From Nitrospirillum viridazoti CBAmc (GTDB taxonomy: Bacteria > Pseudomonadota > Alphaproteobacteria > Azospirillales > Azospirillaceae), in assembly GCF_000730165.1 (NCBI RefSeq), contig NZ_CP022113.1, forward strand, positions 186,001 to 250,000: a DNA stretch of 64,000 nucleotides, in the 5' to 3' direction. Under the pieces are notes generated by a model. That model saw nothing but the letters and a program-made list of their open reading frames with translations. It was not told where the DNA came from and did no database searches. Shown here in pieces: positions 62,428-64,000 of the stretch. Position 1 is the stretch's first letter, and every line of letters starts with the position of its first letter. The translations under genes were made by a program, and so were the position numbers.

Positions 62428-63279
62428 AAAATTTTCCATCAGGTACAACCGGGCGAATACCATCCAGCGCCGCATCAGGCTGAAATAGTGCGAAGCGCCA
62501 TCGACGCTCGTGATGACGGTAACGGGCAGATCTGTCTGGACCACCTGCCCGCCACCGTTTCGGAAGAGCCGGGCCAGGGCGTAATCGTCAGTGACTTCAT
62601 GCTCAATGGCGGTGAAGCCTCCTAACCGGTGCAGATCGTCGGTCCGCATCAGTGTGAACATGCCGTTGACGGTCCGCGACAGGCCTAACCGGGCCGCAGG
62701 AAGATAGGTAAGCATGGCGTTGGCATTGACGAAGCCGGTGACCAAGCGGGACCAATTGTTGCTGCGCGCGGCATAGAACGGCAGTCCCGTGACTAAGGTC
62801 CCCGGTTCTGCCAAGCCCACGGCCCGGTCCAGCGCATGATGCGGAAGTGCGGTGTCGTCATCCAGAACGGCGACAAAAGGTGTTTCCACCTTCAACAGGC
62901 CACGGGCCAGCTTGACGACTTTGGGATTTAGGCCGCGCGGTGGAGCTGGCGCCACATCCAGGTACAAGTTGGCGTTGATTCCCGCCGCGATTGCCTGTGC
63001 CATGGCTTTGCTGGCGGCGGCTTGTCCAGCGGCATCCTCGTTATCCAGCAGCCAGACGTAGCGTGCGCCGCCAGCATGGCGCAAGTTTGCCACTAGACAA
63101 TCGGTCAAGGCGGGGTCGCCCCCCAGGATGGGTTGCAACACGGTGACTGCTTGTTCCGTTTGCTGCGAAGGGATGGTCGCTTGCTGACGTCGCCGCTCCG
63201 ATAGGGCCAGAAGCAGCCGTATCAGATTCAGCACCGCATAAGCGGCAGCCAGAATGCCAAACCAGCTGGCGCCGTTCAT
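62404..63279 (-). pseudogene. Ceramide-glucosyltransferase-like GT, 5' part, interrupted by ISL3 element
   Basis: The first 284 codons encode a membrane-anchored GT-A fold enzyme (N-terminal helix WFGILAAAYAVLNLIRLLLAL) of the ceramide glucosyltransferase/HpnI-like type. It has the donor motif AVLDDDTALP, the EVTDDYALARL motif and the terminal Q/RxxRW-like block SLMRRWMVFARLY. It then reads MENF and enters the insertion, where seven foreign residues and a stop follow. The catalytic motifs survive but the C-terminal membrane segments are lost. Its ATG overlaps the epimerase stop (ATGA). Before the insertion the gene encoded 381 residues and probably glycosylated a lipid. Confidence 0.88.
62428..62435. 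repeat. Target-site duplication, right copy (AAAATTTT)
   Basis: Identical to the left copy and directly adjacent to the right terminal inverted repeat. On the minus strand it encodes part of the MENF codons of the interrupted gene. Confidence 0.93.
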
Positions 63280-64000
63280 GGCACCGCCCCGGCTTTTTGC
63301 CAGTCAATGAAAGCGTCGAAGCCCTGCTCCGGCGTAAAGGGCGGTGGGCCAAGCAGGGACAGCATGCGCGTCACGTCAAAGGTCTTGGAATGTGCTACGG
63401 CGGAGACGCCAAAGCGCGTGATCGGTGGTTCCCGCCAACCGAGCAGCCGGGCTGAAATCTGTTCCGCCACACGAGCCGCCCTCATCGCAGCCGCCACCGG
63501 GATACGCAGGCGTGGTGGTGGATAACCGAGCCTCGAAAGCACAGAGCCAAGCAACCTGTCCGTTTCCTGAGGTGAGGCATCGGTGATATTTATGGTTCCG
63601 CTGATCCTCAGTGTAATCGACCGTTCGATGGCATGCACAAGATTGCCGATATAGACCATGTCGGCAACGGCCGTGCCGCCATCGGGACGGACGATGCGGG
63701 GAAGCATCCCCTTGGCGGCGGCGCGTAGAATGCGAGGAAACAGGACGGTGTCGCCGGGTCCATATATGGCGCGGGGCCGTAATATAAGCGCGTCTGATCG
63801 TTGCGTTAGGACCAATCTTTCCGCCTCCCTTTTCGCTGCGGCATACAGGTTTGCGGGGAGCGTCGGGAAAGGGCTGTCCTCCGTCAGGTCGAATTGATCG
63901 CCCAATATATAAAAGACGGCGGTCGTAGAGATGAAGATGAACTGGCTTGTTTCTTTATCTTGGACGTACCGGAGCAAATGTGCCGTTGCATCGAGAATAT
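63276..64000 (-). CDS. NAD-dependent epimerase/dehydratase or 3-beta-HSD-like SDR (partial)
   Basis: The C-terminal ~240 residues of an extended short-chain dehydrogenase; the N-terminal Rossmann GxxGxxG lies beyond the window edge. The catalytic Tyr and Lys are in NLYAAAKREAERL. The VFISTT-like strand FIFISTTAVFY supplies the active-site Thr/Ser. LRPRAIYGPGDTVLFPRI and VYIGNLVHAIERSI are typical of 3-beta-hydroxysteroid dehydrogenase/epimerase proteins. It is coupled to the interrupted glycosyltransferase by an ATGA overlap and is the first visible gene of the leftward operon. Substrate could be a nucleotide sugar or a beta-keto lipid. Confidence 0.85.
   Translation of the reverse strand, partial: ILDATAHLLRYVQDKETSQFIFISTTAVFYILGDQFDLTEDSPFPTLPANLYAAAKREAERLVLTQRSDALILRPRAIYGPGDTVLFPRILRAAAKGMLPRIVRPDGGTAVADMVYIGNLVHAIERSITLRISGTINITDASPQETDRLLGSVLSRLGYPPPRLRIPVAAAMRAARVAEQISARLLGWREPPITRFGVSAVAHSKTFDVTRMLSLLGPPPFTPEQGFDAFIDWQKAGAVP

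Overview
The window is about 64 kb of GC-rich DNA, mostly high-GC coding sequence with a few AT-richer islands. It looks like an alphaproteobacterium, plausibly of the Rhodospirillales/Azospirillaceae type. That is an inference from codon use, dense translationally coupled operons, several LysR/IclR/LuxR regulators next to catabolic genes, a B12-riboswitch cobalt transporter, a DabAB inorganic carbon pump and a very large classical autotransporter. No rRNA, tRNA or CRISPR array was seen.

Layout. (1) 0-13.3 kb is a catabolic island: the tail of a probable TonB-dependent receptor, a GMC alcohol dehydrogenase divergent from an aldehyde dehydrogenase, an IclR regulator divergent from an FAD aromatic hydroxylase and an alpha/beta hydrolase, a VOC-fold protein, a LuxR-type regulator, and a LysR regulator divergent from a five-gene operon (hydrolase, luciferase-like monooxygenase, esterase, carboxymuconolactone-decarboxylase-like protein, flavin reductase). 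Together these can oxygenate, cleave and hydrolyse an aromatic or heteroaromatic substrate and oxidise alcohol and aldehyde intermediates; the substrate cannot be read from sequence. (2) 13.4-15.8 kb holds a MarR, isochorismatase-like and membrane protein operon and a UPF0149/SEC-C protein. (3) 16.6-22.4 kb is a tightly coupled six-gene operon: helical, possibly heme-oxygenase-like protein, ATP-grasp-like, GT2, PaaK-like adenylating enzyme, ATP-grasp, GT2. It looks like an undescribed natural-product or conjugate pathway. (4) 22.6-27.0 kb holds a winged-helix/nSTAND/TPR signalling ATPase with a small orphan partner, and a protein made of two LuxR helix-turn-helix domains. (5) 27.1-30 kb is cobalt/cobalamin related (histidine-phosphatase-like protein, cobalamin riboswitch, CbtB, CbtA) plus a DMT exporter. 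(6) 30-35 kb is dabA-dabB with a divergent LysR regulator.

(7) 35.7-52.8 kb is a single intact gene for a roughly 5,700-residue autotransporter. Its passenger is made of degenerate macro-repeats of a basic ~200 residues, the C-terminal ones being the most alike. It lies between broken genes: an ISL3 transposase remnant upstream and a truncated HldE adenylyltransferase downstream. (8) 54.3-55.8 kb is an AT-richer mobilisation unit (candidate IncP-like oriT, MobC-like protein, MOBP-type relaxase). (9) 55.9-64 kb is a second biosynthetic locus: KAS III-like enzyme with an altered active-site triad, metallo-beta-lactamase fold hydrolase and PaaK-like adenylating enzyme on the plus strand; on the minus strand, running leftward from the window edge, an NAD-dependent epimerase/dehydrogenase, a ceramide-glucosyltransferase-like GT, an alpha/beta hydrolase and a GT1 glycosyltransferase. 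The GT gene is cut by a clean 1,320-bp ISL3-family insertion with 8-bp target duplications; removing the element and one duplication restores the reading frame exactly.
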